From: Bradyrhizobium sp. KBS0727
GTDB lineage: Bacteria > Pseudomonadota > Alphaproteobacteria > Rhizobiales > Xanthobacteraceae
NCBI RefSeq assembly: GCF_005937885.2
Contig: NZ_CP042176.1
Span: forward strand, 2,289,501 to 2,353,500
DNA: 64,000 nucleotides
Direction: 5' to 3'
Positions 1-7,674 of this stretch are shown one piece after another. The stretch's first letter is position 1. Each line of letters opens with the position of its first letter. The translations under genes were made by a program, and so were the position numbers. Under the pieces are notes generated by a model that was not told the origin of the DNA, did no database searches, and worked only from the letters and a program-made list of their open reading frames with translations.

Positions 1-243
1 CCCGTTCGGTGGCTGATTGAACAGATGGGTCGAACGCTTGTGACCGGCTGCCGTGAAGGCCTTGTTCCACGCGATCTGCGGACCCGTCACCCTGGCGCGG
101 TCCATCCGCTCCAACGCCAGCGGATAGCCGCCGTCATCGGCGACGCAGACTGTTTCCAGCACGCCGATCTCCCTGGATTTGCGGATCGCCGCGGCAACCA
201 TATGACGCGCCTCCTCGAGTTCCAGCTTGAATGAAGCTCTCAT
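1..243 (-). CDS. GlcG/HbpS-like (DUF336) protein, 3' end cut by window edge
   Basis: The first 81 residues of a GlcG/HbpS family protein run leftward off the window. The motif RMDRARVTGPQIAWNKAFTA (about residues 48-67) matches the family signature of a small alpha/beta protein with an LE(R)MDGA core. The family is often encoded beside catabolic enzymes (glycolate, diol and aromatic clusters), and some members bind haem; the biochemical role is usually unclear. The start is the ATG at 241-243, 59 bases after the aldehyde dehydrogenase stop, so it is probably the third gene of the transporter-dehydrogenase transcript. The C-terminus is outside the window. Confidence 0.75.
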   Translation of the reverse strand, partial: MRASFKLELEEARHMVAAAIRKSREIGVLETVCVADDGGYPLALERMDRARVTGPQIAWNKAFTAAGHKRSTHLFNQPPNG

Positions 244-302
244 GTGATTGTCCCGGTGTTCGAATTGCAGGTGTTGACGGATGGTTCAGGGCAGTCGTCG
301 GA

Positions 303-1799
303 TCAGCATCCGCGATACACCGTCTTGATCTGGGTGTAGAACTCCAGACCGGCGCGACCCGACTCGCGAAACGTCGACGTGCTGGAGCGCTTGAGCCCGC
401 CGAACGGCGCATTGATCAGGTTGCCTGTCGTGGTGCGGTTGATCTTGACGGTTCCCGATTCGATGTCGTTCGCGAAGTCGTGGATGTAACGTTGATTGCG
501 CGTCGCGATCGCAGCCGACAGGCCGTACTCGGTATCGTTGGCCTTCGCGATCGCATCTGCGTAGCTTGTAACCTCGATGATGGCGATGACCGGCCCGAAT
601 ATCTCCTCGCGCGCGATCCGCATGTCCTGCGTGACATCGGTAAAGATCGCGGGCGATACGTAATAGCCGCGGTCGTAGGACGGCCCGCTCAGGCGTTCGC
701 CGCCGCACAGCAACGTTGCCTCACGCTTGCCGATCTCAACGTAACGCAGGACGGTTTCCAGTTGGCGCGCGGTCGCCAGCGGACCGATATCGTTTCCGGC
801 AACAAGGCCACTCCCGATCTTCAGCGCCTTCACTCTGGTTACGAGTTTGTCGGTGAATGCCGCCCTGATCTGTTTCATCACCAGCACACGGCTGGTCCCG
901 GTGCAGGCCTGTCCGCTCAGCGACAGGCCGCCCTTGATGGTCAGATCGACGGCTTTGTCGAGGTCCGCATCCTCCATCACGATCAGCGGATTCTTGCCGC
1001 CGAGCTCCATCTGGGTGCGTGTGGTGAAGCCGACCGAGCGATGAATCTGCTCGCCGGCCGAGGTTGATCCTGTGAAGGAAATGGCGCGCACGACCGGCGG
1101 CACGCTGATCGCCGGGCCGACATCGGCGGCGCGGCCGGTGACGAAATTGAGCACGCCGTTTGGAATTCCCGCGGCGGCGAAGGCCTCCGTGAGACGATAG
1201 CCGCTCAGCGGCGCGTCCGACGACGGCTTGAATACCACGGTGTTGCCCGCGATCAGCGCCGGTGCAATTTTTCGCGCCGGTATCGATACCGGAAAGTTCC
1301 ACGGCGTGATGACCGAGACCACACCCAGCGGCTCGCGCTGGGTGTAGACGACCATGTCGGCATCGTCATTGGGGAAGGTCTCGCCTGCAAACGACTGACC
1401 TTCGACGGCATAGAAGCGCAGCGTTTGCGCCGAGCGCAGGATCTCGTCCTTGCTCAGACCGAGCGCCTTGCCTTGCTCCCGCGTCAATTCCTCCGCAAAT
1501 CGATCGACATGCGTCTCCAAATAGCTGGCGGCGCCGTTAAGAATCCGCGCCCGCGCGGTGACCGGGGTCTTCTTCCAGCTCGCGCAGGCCGCAGCCGCCG
1601 CGTGCACGGCCGCTTCGGCGTCTGCCGCCGAAGAGGCGGGGAACTGGCCGATGATGTCGGACGTATCGGCGGGATTGACGTCGTCGAAATACTCGCCGGT
1701 CCGACCCGCCACCCATGCGCCATCGATGTAGTTCTTGAACTTTTCGATTCCGGCGCGCGCCGGCTCAGCGCGCGTCACCGATACTGCAGCGTCCTTCAT
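303..1799 (-). CDS. NAD(P)-dependent aldehyde dehydrogenase
   Basis: A full-length ALDH superfamily protein of 498 residues, oxidising an aldehyde to a carboxylate in the cytoplasm. Visible motifs are PWNFP (oxyanion Asn168), the cofactor-binding Lys191 in FKPSSDAP, FTGST at 242-246, the general base Glu265 in MELGGKNP and the nucleophile Cys299 in SGQACTGTSR. The overall pattern resembles 2,5-dioxovalerate/succinate-semialdehyde-type dehydrogenases, but the substrate cannot be fixed from sequence. It follows the transporter by 15 bases and precedes the GlcG-like gene, so it is likely the aldehyde-oxidising step of whatever pathway the divergent diiron oxidase cluster serves. Confidence 0.93.
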   Translation of the reverse strand: MKDAAVSVTRAEPARAGIEKFKNYIDGAWVAGRTGEYFDDVNPADTSDIIGQFPASSAADAEAAVHAAAAACASWKKTPVTARARILNGAASYLETHVDRFAEELTREQGKALGLSKDEILRSAQTLRFYAVEGQSFAGETFPNDDADMVVYTQREPLGVVSVITPWNFPVSIPARKIAPALIAGNTVVFKPSSDAPLSGYRLTEAFAAAGIPNGVLNFVTGRAADVGPAISVPPVVRAISFTGSTSAGEQIHRSVGFTTRTQMELGGKNPLIVMEDADLDKAVDLTIKGGLSLSGQACTGTSRVLVMKQIRAAFTDKLVTRVKALKIGSGLVAGNDIGPLATARQLETVLRYVEIGKREATLLCGGERLSGPSYDRGYYVSPAIFTDVTQDMRIAREEIFGPVIAIIEVTSYADAIAKANDTEYGLSAAIATRNQRYIHDFANDIESGTVKINRTTTGNLINAPFGGLKRSSTSTFRESGRAGLEFYTQIKTVYRGC

Positions 1800-1814
1800 G
1801 GCCTTTACCCTTCG

Positions 1815-3353
1815 CTAGTTCCACAACATCACGGCGCACAACGTCGATACGCCAAGTCCGGTCAGCACCGGCACCAGCACCGAATTCACGATCTGGAACA
1901 CCGGCACGCGCGCGAAGCCGGCTACCGCGATCAGCGACGACCACGCGATCAGCGTGCCGCCGCCGGTCCACACCGCGCCCATTTGACCGACCGCGGCCAA
2001 TGTCGCGGGGTCGAGCCCGGCGCCCGGCGCCAGCGCGCCGGACAGCGAGCCGGTCAGCGGCAGGCCGGCGAAACCGGACCCGTCGATTCCCGTGATCATT
2101 CCGACCACCAGGACGCCGAAAGCTACCAGGATGTGGCTGTTGGGAATCCAGCCTTGCGCGCTCTGGATCAGTTCGAACAGAAGGCTCGGTGCTTGCGCGA
2201 CCGGCACGTTGAGAATCGAGGCCGCGAGATCGCCACCGGCGCCGAGAAAGAAGAAGCCCGCTATCGGCAGCACCGACCCCATGGCACGGAAAGCAAAAAC
2301 GAAACCCTCGGTGACGTGGTCGGCGCTGGAATCCAGCGCCTTGCGCAGCCCGTCGGTGGCGAATGCGGCGCACACCATCAGCAGTGCCGCGACACCGCCG
2401 ACCAGGGCGGCAGCTTCGCCGCCCTTCAGATCGCGGCCGTAGCCGAGCTTGGACATCATCATCAGCACGATCACACAAAGGAAGGCGAGCGGCGTCGCGA
2501 TGGCAAAGAACTTCGACCATCCGATCCGCTTCCGGCCGATCATCGACAGTTCCTTGGAAACCTGGGCGTCGCTGACCAGCGGCTCCTGGCTGGTGCCGCG
2601 CGCGATCTCGGCCTTGTCGAAGGTTCCCTCGGCTTCGATCCGGGCCAGGTCGCCGTTGCTCGATTGCGCCTGCCATCGCTCGAGCAGCGAATTGCTCGGC
2701 GGCACGATCGACTTGCGGATCGAGAAGTAGGCCAGCAACAGGGCGATCGAACCGGTGATCAACGACAGCACCAGGGCCCGATCGGCCACCATCGCCACGT
2801 TCACCGCCGCGCCGGCGGCCTTCGCGCTGATGCCCGGAGCGACGCCGATCACGTAGTCGGACGAGAGCGCCATGCCCTGGCCGGCAATGGCGATCGCCAT
2901 TGCGCCGGCGAGCGGCGGCAGGCCGGCGGCAATCGCGGCCGGCAGCAGCACCGCCGATACCAGCGGCACCGCGGGCGTAGGCCAGAAGAACAGGGAAATC
3001 ACATAGGTAATCGCGGCGAGCACAAAATATGCGGCATGACCGTTTTTCATGACCGCGCGAAACGGCTCGACCATCCTGATGTCCGAACGCAGCACCTTCA
3101 GGGCATTCAGCAGCGCCGTCATCAACGCGATCACGAGGAAGATATTGAAAAGCTCCTTCGCTGCCGTGAAGCTCGCATTGAAGACACTGCCGACGGCCGT
3201 CACCGGGCTTTGCGTCCAGGCCAGCGTCACCAGAAGGGTGGCGATGACGGACGGCACGACGACATTGGCGCGCAAAATCATGGTCACGACGATGACGGTG
3301 ACCCCGGCGAGATAGACCCAGTGCGCCGCGCCGATGGTAATGTGACTTGTCAT
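1815..3353 (-). CDS. Polytopic inner-membrane transporter of unassigned family
   Basis: About 512 residues with roughly ten to twelve hydrophobic helices and a central soluble loop (about residues 190-250). Glycine-rich membrane stretches such as GITGIDGSGFAG-like and MGAVWTGGGTL near the C-terminus resemble GntP/CitT-type ion-coupled carboxylate carriers, but I cannot assign a family with confidence. The open frame extends upstream to 3455, but the ATG at 3351-3353 (MTSHITIG) is preferred because the extension would run through the promoter and a GTATAC operator. It is first in a leftward unit with the aldehyde dehydrogenase and faces the diiron oxidase operon, suggesting that it imports the substrate. 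Confidence 0.75.
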   Translation of the reverse strand: MTSHITIGAAHWVYLAGVTVIVVTMILRANVVVPSVIATLLVTLAWTQSPVTAVGSVFNASFTAAKELFNIFLVIALMTALLNALKVLRSDIRMVEPFRAVMKNGHAAYFVLAAITYVISLFFWPTPAVPLVSAVLLPAAIAAGLPPLAGAMAIAIAGQGMALSSDYVIGVAPGISAKAAGAAVNVAMVADRALVLSLITGSIALLLAYFSIRKSIVPPSNSLLERWQAQSSNGDLARIEAEGTFDKAEIARGTSQEPLVSDAQVSKELSMIGRKRIGWSKFFAIATPLAFLCVIVLMMMSKLGYGRDLKGGEAAALVGGVAALLMVCAAFATDGLRKALDSSADHVTEGFVFAFRAMGSVLPIAGFFFLGAGGDLAASILNVPVAQAPSLLFELIQSAQGWIPNSHILVAFGVLVVGMITGIDGSGFAGLPLTGSLSGALAPGAGLDPATLAAVGQMGAVWTGGGTLIAWSSLIAVAGFARVPVFQIVNSVLVPVLTGLGVSTLCAVMLWN

Positions 3354-3413
3354 GGCTCCCCCCAGAGACCGGCAAAAAGCGGATTGTTTCCGCGATATCG
3401 TTTCAGCGGCAGA

Positions 3414-3430
3414 ATTGTATACTGTATTCC
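3414..3430. promoter_or_regulatory. Putative GntR-family operator, copy 1
   Basis: ATTGTATACTGTATTC at 3414-3429 shares 14 of 16 positions with the site at 3625-3640. GTATAC-centred palindromes are typical of FadR/VanR-type GntR regulators, and one is encoded at 5695-6540. The position, about 60 bases before the transporter start, suggests control of the leftward unit. Binding is inferred. Confidence 0.55.
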
Positions 3431-3624
3431 AAAATGCAATAGAAAACTGCAACATTGGATCTGGATTGTGTGGCCGGGTGCTCGCCCCGGGACGGCGGTG
3501 TAGCGATTCAAGGCTGGCGCGAGGGCGGCTTTTTCAAGGAAAATTGCGCTATATTTTCGGCGGCGAGGTTTTTCTGCACAGGCAAAAGCGCAACCGTCGT
3601 CAACCGGGTTGACTCGGGCTTCGG

Positions 3625-3640
3625 ATTGTATACAATATTC
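3625..3640. promoter_or_regulatory. Putative GntR-family operator, copy 2
   Basis: ATTGTATACAATATTC contains a perfect 12-base palindrome, ATTGTATACAAT, at 3625-3636. It lies 63 bases before the diiron oxidase ATG, in the core promoter zone, so binding would be expected to repress. The match to copy 1 at 3414 makes chance unlikely. Confidence 0.65.
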
Positions 3641-3702
3641 AATCATGAGCTTTGCAGCCGGACGAGGCGTAGCAGCCAATTCGCCATAAAGGGAGAGCGA
3701 AG

Positions 3703-4473
3703 ATGCCCGAATTGATGAACCACGTGGAATTCCGCACCGCGCTTGAGAATGCGATCAAGGGCAAAAGCGCCAACAAGGCGCCGTTCAGCATTGCCTGGGC
3801 CAGCGGAAAGCTCAGCCGCGCCCATCTCGCGCGATGGGCCGAGAACCACTTCCACTATGTCGGACCGTTCGCGGACTACCTCGCTTATATCTATGCGCGG
3901 ATGCCGGATCGTTACACCGAGGCGAAGGATTTCCTGCTCGCCAATATGTACGAGGAGGAGATTGGCGGCGACCGTCATACCGACCTGCTGATTCGTTTCG
4001 CCGAAGCCTGCGGCACCACACGCGAGCGGGTGACCGATCCCGACAATATGACCGCCACGACGCGCGGTCTGCAGAGCTGGTGCTATTCCGTCGCCATGCG
4101 TGAAGATCCGATCGTCGCGGTCGCCGGCCTGGTCGTCGGGCTGGAATCGCAGGTGCCATCGATCTATCGCAAGCAAACCCCGACGCTGCGCGAGAAGTAC
4201 AAGTTCAGCGACGAGGAAGTCGAGTTCTTCGATCTCCACATCGTGTCCGACGAAATCCATGGCGAACGCGGCTATCAGATCGTTCTCGAACATGCCGACA
4301 CCGTCGAGCTGCAGCAGCGCTGCCTGAAGATCTGCGAAGTCGGCGCGCAGATGCGGTTGCTCTACACCACGGCGCTGTACTGGGACTATGTCGCGCAGGA
4401 GGTGCCGATGAGCGAACTCGAGGCCGCCGAACGCAAGGTCCCGCAGGACGAGCGTCGATTGCTGCAGGCCTGA
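3703..4473 (+). CDS. Haem-oxygenase-like diiron oxidase (PqqC/TenA-fold, CADD-like)
   Basis: A 256-residue all-helical protein of the haem-oxygenase-like diiron oxidase (HDO) superfamily. All six expected metal ligands can be placed: Glu85 and His92 in EEEIGGDRHTD, Glu148 in GLESQVP, and His179, Asp183 and His186 in DLHIVSDEIHGERG. The spacing (E-x6-H, then H-x3-D-x2-H) is that of CADD and UndA, so it should assemble two irons and activate O2, unlike cofactor-free PqqC. Family members do oxidative C-C cleavage, N-oxygenation or decarboxylation; the substrate here is unknown. It heads an operon with two ferredoxins (4 bases to the next gene) that could supply electrons. The ATG has a good AAGGGAGAG site. 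Confidence 0.85.
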   Translation: MPELMNHVEFRTALENAIKGKSANKAPFSIAWASGKLSRAHLARWAENHFHYVGPFADYLAYIYARMPDRYTEAKDFLLANMYEEEIGGDRHTDLLIRFAEACGTTRERVTDPDNMTATTRGLQSWCYSVAMREDPIVAVAGLVVGLESQVPSIYRKQTPTLREKYKFSDEEVEFFDLHIVSDEIHGERGYQIVLEHADTVELQQRCLKICEVGAQMRLLYTTALYWDYVAQEVPMSELEAAERKVPQDERRLLQA

Positions 4474-4477
4474 TCAG

Positions 4478-4837
4478 GTGCCAACCGTCATTCTTCATCG
4501 CGACGGCCACGTCTACCAGGGCGAGATCGCCGAGAACACCAACCTGGTGGTCCGGGCCGGCATCAAGCAGTTTCCCTTTCCGCATCTGCGCTACGGATGC
4601 GGGATGGGAAAATGCGCAAAATGCGCCTGCCGTGTTCTCAACGGAGCAGGGCAGCTGCCGGAGCCGAACTGGAAGGAACGGAAGCAGCTCGGCCCCCGGC
4701 TGGACGACGGCTACCGCCTGATTTGCCAGTTGTGGCTCAGCCACGATGTCGAGCTGGCGCAGGACAAGAACCCGATCGAGCCCTGGTCGGCTGTGTCGGC
4801 CGTCGTTCCGCAAGGCGTAGGCAGCAAGGAGGAATGA
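4478..4837 (+). CDS. Plant-type 2Fe-2S ferredoxin, first of two
   Basis: A 119-residue ferredoxin with cluster cysteines Cys41, Cys46, Cys49 (C-x4-C-x2-C) and Cys83 in RLICQLWL; an extra cysteine at 51 is not a usual ligand. The usual start of about 95 residues is extended by a C-terminal tail after residue 95. No reductase domain is fused, so it needs a separate reductase, and none is encoded nearby. The start at 4478 (GTG) lies 4 bases after the diiron oxidase stop, and its stop overlaps the ATG of the next gene. Tight coupling suggests it donates electrons to the oxidase. Confidence 0.88.
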   Translation: MPTVILHRDGHVYQGEIAENTNLVVRAGIKQFPFPHLRYGCGMGKCAKCACRVLNGAGQLPEPNWKERKQLGPRLDDGYRLICQLWLSHDVELAQDKNPIEPWSAVSAVVPQGVGSKEE

Positions 4838-5148
4838 GCATGTATGTCATCCTGACGAGCAAGCCTGGACAGTTCAGGACCGAAGCTGTCGACGGGCTGC
4901 GGCCTCTGGAGGCTTACGACTACAGGTTCTATGGGCATATCAAGGCGCATTTCGTGATCGCGGAGCTGGTTCAAGAGCGCGTCAAGATACGCGTGGTCGA
5001 GGACGATACTGCCATCGTCAACGAGGTGCCCTCAAAATTCCTCGAAAAATTCGAGACCACGGCGCAGGCGCTGAAGGAGCTCGAGCACCTGACGACGTTC
5101 GGTCACATGGATACCGAGCTGCGCAAGATGCCGCTGTCCGCAAGCTGA
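4834..5148 (+). CDS. Small protein of unknown function between two ferredoxins
   Basis: A 104-residue cytoplasmic protein with no signal peptide, membrane helix or cysteine. The start is ATG 4834 (MSMYVILTSKPGQF), overlapping the ferredoxin stop with an AAGGAGG site upstream; a second ATG lies two codons on. The first half has alternating hydrophobic residues suggestive of strands (YVILTS, HFVIAELVQERVKIRVVED). The second half (about 65-95) is a charged helix with several leucines. I do not recognise the family. Its place between two ferredoxin genes and behind the oxidase suggests an accessory or electron-transfer subunit, which is inference only. Confidence 0.8.
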   Translation: MSMYVILTSKPGQFRTEAVDGLRPLEAYDYRFYGHIKAHFVIAELVQERVKIRVVEDDTAIVNEVPSKFLEKFETTAQALKELEHLTTFGHMDTELRKMPLSAS

Positions 5149-5164
5149 ACCTTCCGGTCGCGAC

Positions 5165-5530
5165 ATGATTCAAGTCACATTCCTGACTAACGGCGGCAAA
5201 GTGGCCAGCGCTCCGGCCGACAGCAATCTGCTGCGGGTCTCGCTACGCGAGCAGGGCGGCATTCCCTTCAAGTGCGGCGGCGGCTTATGCGGCACGTGCA
5301 AATGCAGGATCGAGGCCGGGCTTGAGCATACCGATGCCGTCAAGCCCAAGGAACGCAAGCATCTGACCGAAGACCAGGTGAAGGCGGGATACCGAATGGC
5401 TTGCCAGACGTTCCTGCATGGCGACGTCAGCGTGTCCTGGGTACCGTTGGCGGAACGTCGCGCGCCTGTTCCGCGTACCGAGCCGGTGCCGGCGATGGCG
5501 ATGCCGCCGCGGGACGAGCCGGAGCAGTAG
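5165..5530 (+). CDS. Plant-type 2Fe-2S ferredoxin, second of two
   Basis: A 121-residue ferredoxin with Cys37, Cys42, Cys45 (FKCGGGLCGTCKC) and Cys80 (RMACQTFL) as cluster ligands. It differs clearly from the first ferredoxin: glycine-rich cluster loop, shorter N-terminus and a proline-rich tail (residues 100-121, PVPRTEPVPAMAMPPRDEP). Two unlike ferredoxins in one short operon may transfer electrons at different potentials or serve different partners. It starts 16 bases after the small protein. A 164-base gap follows before the regulator, with no visible gene. Confidence 0.9.
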   Translation: MIQVTFLTNGGKVASAPADSNLLRVSLREQGGIPFKCGGGLCGTCKCRIEAGLEHTDAVKPKERKHLTEDQVKAGYRMACQTFLHGDVSVSWVPLAERRAPVPRTEPVPAMAMPPRDEPEQ

Positions 5531-5694
5531 CCAGGATGGGCTGGGCCGCAACGGGATGGCAAATCAACGCGACTCCGGTAGACTGGCCGCAAGCAGCCTG
5601 CGTTGGTGCAAGCACCAGGGCGATCGACATTTGAGCGCGTTGATCATCATGTTCCAGCAGGCTTGCCGTTCGGTTCTTGAGATAGGTTTACGAT

Positions 5695-6540
5695 ATGGTG
5701 CTTACCACCGGGGTTCCGAAGCGTCGGCTCGGCGAGGACCATTCCTCGCTGCATGACCGCGTCGTTACCGAGCTTCGTCAGGCGATTTTGTCCGGACGAT
5801 TGAAGCCGGGCGAACGGCTGGTCGAGGGCCGGCTGGCCGACGAACTGGGCGTATCCCGTAACCCCGTGCGCGAGGCGATTCGTGCGTTGGCGTCCGAGGG
5901 GCTGATCGAAGTCACCGCGCGACGCGGGGCGGCGGTTGCGACGATGACGGAGCAGGAAGCGCGCGAGACCATCGAAGTGCGCGCGCTGCTGGAGGGGCAC
6001 AACGCCAGACTGGCGGCGCGCCGTCAGGACAAGCAGATCATCAAGCGCATCGAGGCCGTTCTGAACAAGGGCACGGCGGCCGTCACCGCGAGGCGGTTTG
6101 AGCAATTGTTCGATCTGAACCAGCAGTTTCACCGCGAACTCGCGGCCGCAGGGCAGAACACCGTGCTTGGCGATATCATGCAGCGATTGCGGGAAAGGAC
6201 CGCGATGCTGTTCTCGCCGATGAATCCGGCCCGGCAGGCGCGCAATTGGGACGAACACGCCGCGATCTTGCGGGCGATCATCGAAGGCGACGAGCGTGCG
6301 GCCGCCACGCTGGCCTCCGAACATGTAATGCGGGCCGGAATGGATTTTCTGGTCGGGCTCAATGAGGATGGAGAGATTCCGCTTTTTCCGCTGGTCGAAA
6401 CAGCAAGCGGCAATAGCGAAGTGTCGCAAGCGTCTTTGCTCGCGATCCGCGCGCAAGAGCTTTCTGCTGAGCAGAAGCGTACCGTCGGCAAGGCGCGACC
6501 GGCGAGCCGCAAGCGCAATTCTGCCGTCAAGGCAAAGTGA
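5695..6540 (+). CDS. GntR-family transcriptional regulator, FCD (FadR C-terminal) subfamily
   Basis: A 281-residue regulator. Residues about 20-85 form the winged helix (DRVVTELRQAILSGRLKPGE, then LADELGVSRNPVREAIRAL). Residues about 90-225 are the helical FCD ligand-binding domain, with acidic and histidine residues (RALLEGHNARLAARR, NQQFHRELAAA) that usually hold a metal and a carboxylate effector. The C-terminal 40 residues are basic and probably disordered. It is the last gene of the diiron oxidase operon and is the likely binder of the two GTATAC sites at 3414 and 3625. It probably represses until a pathway intermediate binds. Confidence 0.9.
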   Translation: MVLTTGVPKRRLGEDHSSLHDRVVTELRQAILSGRLKPGERLVEGRLADELGVSRNPVREAIRALASEGLIEVTARRGAAVATMTEQEARETIEVRALLEGHNARLAARRQDKQIIKRIEAVLNKGTAAVTARRFEQLFDLNQQFHRELAAAGQNTVLGDIMQRLRERTAMLFSPMNPARQARNWDEHAAILRAIIEGDERAAATLASEHVMRAGMDFLVGLNEDGEIPLFPLVETASGNSEVSQASLLAIRAQELSAEQKRTVGKARPASRKRNSAVKAK

Positions 6541-6672
6541 AGACGGGGCGCATCGTGATCGCGCAAGGATTTGCGATCTGCTGGCCGCGACCGCTGCGCT
6601 GACGCCGCACGAACGATATCTCTGACCGCCGCCGGAGTGAACGGCCTGTCCAGCCGCGCGCCTGCGACGGGA

Positions 6673-7674
6673 TCACGCCATGGCGGGGGCTGTGGCCGGG
6701 TTGTTGACGGCGTGGCAGGCAACGCCGTTGATCAGCGCGGGCGCCTGCCGGCGGCAGAGCTCGAAGGCCAGCGGGCAGCGCGGGTTGAACGCGCATCCGG
6801 GCGGCGGGTCGATCGGATTGGGGATCTCGCCCCGGACCGGAATCCGCTGGCGGCCGGACATCGCCAGATCCGGAACCGCGCCCAGCAGCATCCTGGTGTA
6901 GGGCATCCGCGGGTTGGCGAACAGTTCGCGCCCTTCCGCGATCTCGACGATACGGCCGAGATACATCACGCCGATCCGGGTCGCCATGTGGCGCACCACG
7001 GCGAGGTTATGGCTGATGAAGAGATAGGTCAGGCCGAACTTGTCCTGCAGGTCGCGCATCAGATTGAGGATCTGCGCCTGCACCGAAACATCCAGCGCCG
7101 AGGTCGGCTCGTCGCAAACGATGAACTCGGCCTCCGATGCCAATGCGCGCGCGATCGCGATCCGCTGGCGCTGGCCGCCGGAAAATTCATGTGGAAACTT
7201 CAGGCCGTCGTCGGGATGCAGGCCGACCAGGCCCAGCAATTCGCCGACGCGGGCGGCGATGTCGCGCTCGCCCTGGATCAGGTCGAAGGCACGGATCGGC
7301 TCGGATACGATGGCGTCGACCCGAAAGCGCGGATTGAGGCTTGCATAGGGATCTTGAAAGATCATCTGGATGCGGCGGCGCAGCCGCTGGCGCATCTGCG
7401 CCTGCCTGGTGTTGGTCATCGACACGCCGTCGATGACGACTTCGCCGGAGCTCGGCGGCAGCAGGCCGACGACCATCCGCGCCACCGTGGTCTTTCCGGA
7501 ACCGGATTCGCCGACGAGGGCGAAGGTCTCGCCCTTCTTGATGTCGAAGGTGACGCCGTCGACGGCTTTGAGGAATTCGAGGTGGCCGCCTTCGAGCACA
7601 CGGTTGAGCCACGGCTTCGAGACGTCGAACACGCGACGCAGGTTCTTCACGTCGACGAACGGCGCTGCACTCAT
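6673..7674 (-). CDS. dppF: Peptide ABC transporter ATP-binding protein, DppF/OppF type
   Basis: A 333-residue ATPase. Walker A is GESGSGKT (55-62), the signature is FSGGQRQR, Walker B is FIVCDEPTSALD, and the C-terminal oligopeptide/dipeptide extension contains PGCAFNPRCPLA, whose cysteines in this subfamily can hold an iron-sulfur cluster. It pairs with the DppD ATPase encoded just upstream, whose stop overlaps its start by four bases. It is the last gene of the leftward transporter operon (binding protein, two permeases, two ATPases). Symbol by family position; the transported peptide is unknown. Confidence 0.9.
   Translation of the reverse strand: MSAAPFVDVKNLRRVFDVSKPWLNRVLEGGHLEFLKAVDGVTFDIKKGETFALVGESGSGKTTVARMVVGLLPPSSGEVVIDGVSMTNTRQAQMRQRLRRRIQMIFQDPYASLNPRFRVDAIVSEPIRAFDLIQGERDIAARVGELLGLVGLHPDDGLKFPHEFSGGQRQRIAIARALASEAEFIVCDEPTSALDVSVQAQILNLMRDLQDKFGLTYLFISHNLAVVRHMATRIGVMYLGRIVEIAEGRELFANPRMPYTRMLLGAVPDLAMSGRQRIPVRGEIPNPIDPPPGCAFNPRCPLAFELCRRQAPALINGVACHAVNNPATAPAMA

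Larger units (their letters stand above)
3354..3702. promoter_or_regulatory. Divergent intergenic region of the diiron oxidase cluster
   Basis: This 349-base gap between the transporter and the diiron oxidase holds no convincing gene. It is AT-richer than its surroundings and carries two copies of a GTATAC-centred site (3414-3430 and 3625-3640), one near each start. This is the layout expected when one regulator controls both directions. A ribosome binding site (AAGGGAGAG) lies just before the oxidase ATG at 3703. Confidence 0.7.

Noticed and set aside
1425..3503. Large open frame on the plus strand opposite the transporter and aldehyde dehydrogenase
   Set aside because: A His/Arg/Gln-rich antisense shadow of two well-supported minus-strand genes, common in high-GC DNA.
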